Shown here piece after piece: positions 6,687 to 6,821 of a stretch of 6,821 bases of DNA (position 1 is the stretch's first letter; each line of letters opens with the position of its first letter). Source of the stretch: an uncultured Bacteroides sp. (GTDB lineage Bacteria > Bacteroidota > Bacteroidia > Bacteroidales > Bacteroidaceae); NCBI GenBank assembly GCA_900557355.1, contig USSR01000380.1, positions 1-6,821 on the forward strand. The letters run 5' to 3'. The notes below the pieces were generated by a model. That model saw only the letters and a program-made list of their open reading frames with translations. It was not told the DNA's origin and searched no databases. The position numbers and the translations under genes are program-made.

Positions 6687-6821
6687 GTGCAGTTGCTTCG
6701 TAACATACCGGAAGTGCTTCCTCAGCCTTGTGTTGCTACCATAGGCTTTTTTGACGGAGTGCATCGAGGACATCGCTACCTGATTGAACAGGTGCGCGAA
6801 GTAGCTGCTGCGCATGGCTAA
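6687..6821 (+). CDS. ribF: RibF N-terminus (FAD synthetase / riboflavin kinase), cut short at the window end
   Basis: The 44 codons visible read as the N-terminal start of the bifunctional enzyme that phosphorylates riboflavin to FMN and adenylates FMN to FAD. The diagnostic segment is ATIGFFDGVHRGHRYLI (residues 17-33), the nucleotidyltransferase signature G-x-F-D-G-x-H-x-G-H at the N-terminus of the FAD synthetase domain. No in-frame ATG exists before an upstream in-frame stop at 6669, so GTG at 6687 is the likely start; it gives the expected family N-terminus. The gene follows the phosphatase by 25 nt on the same strand. The family length is about 300 residues, so most is missing. The last three bases, 6819-6821, form an in-frame TAA. 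This could be a real truncation, a lost base in the assembly, or an edge effect; what follows cannot be seen. Confidence 0.85.
   Translation: MQLLRNIPEVLPQPCVATIGFFDGVHRGHRYLIEQVREVAAAHG

Noticed and set aside
1..6821. Mobile element, CRISPR array, tRNA, rRNA or defence-system genes
   Set aside because: I found no transposase, integrase, repeat-spacer pattern or structural RNA; every long frame is explained by housekeeping or signalling genes.

Overview
The window looks like ordinary chromosomal DNA from a gut Bacteroidales bacterium, most likely Bacteroides or a close relative. Three things point there. Upstream regions carry matches to the Bacteroidetes sigma-factor -7 element (TAnnTTTG). 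No convincing Shine-Dalgarno sequences precede the genes; leaders are A/T-rich instead. The protein families are typical core Bacteroides genes. The genus is inferred from these features and was not tested by a database search.

Layout: (1) 20-1717, plus strand: a Na+/phosphate cotransporter with a C-terminal PhoU-like domain. (2) 1714-1875, minus strand: a 53-residue rubredoxin, convergent with the transporter and overlapping it by 4 nt. A perfect 10-bp inverted repeat covers both stop codons and probably serves as a terminator for both genes. (3) 1988-3283, plus strand, divergent from rubredoxin across a 112-bp intergenic region: a membrane-anchored sensor histidine kinase with a PAS-like input domain containing a four-cysteine cluster, and no adjacent response regulator. 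(4) 3358-6042: a PMCA-type (P2B) Ca2+-transporting P-type ATPase, preceded by a well-spaced Bacteroidetes promoter. (5) 6044-6661: a YihX-like HAD phosphatase one base after the ATPase stop. (6) 6687-6821: the N-terminus of RibF (FAD synthetase/riboflavin kinase), read from a GTG, with an in-frame TAA formed by the last three bases of the window.

Genes 4-6 are tightly packed and probably form one transcription unit, though the three products have no obvious common pathway. Rubredoxin and the cysteine-containing kinase share one regulatory region, which makes a redox- or metal-sensing link plausible but unproven. I see no mobile element, CRISPR array, tRNA or rRNA. No novel multigene system is evident. 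The points most worth a second look are the palindromic convergent gene ends, the kinase's cysteine cluster, and the stop codon in ribF at the window edge.
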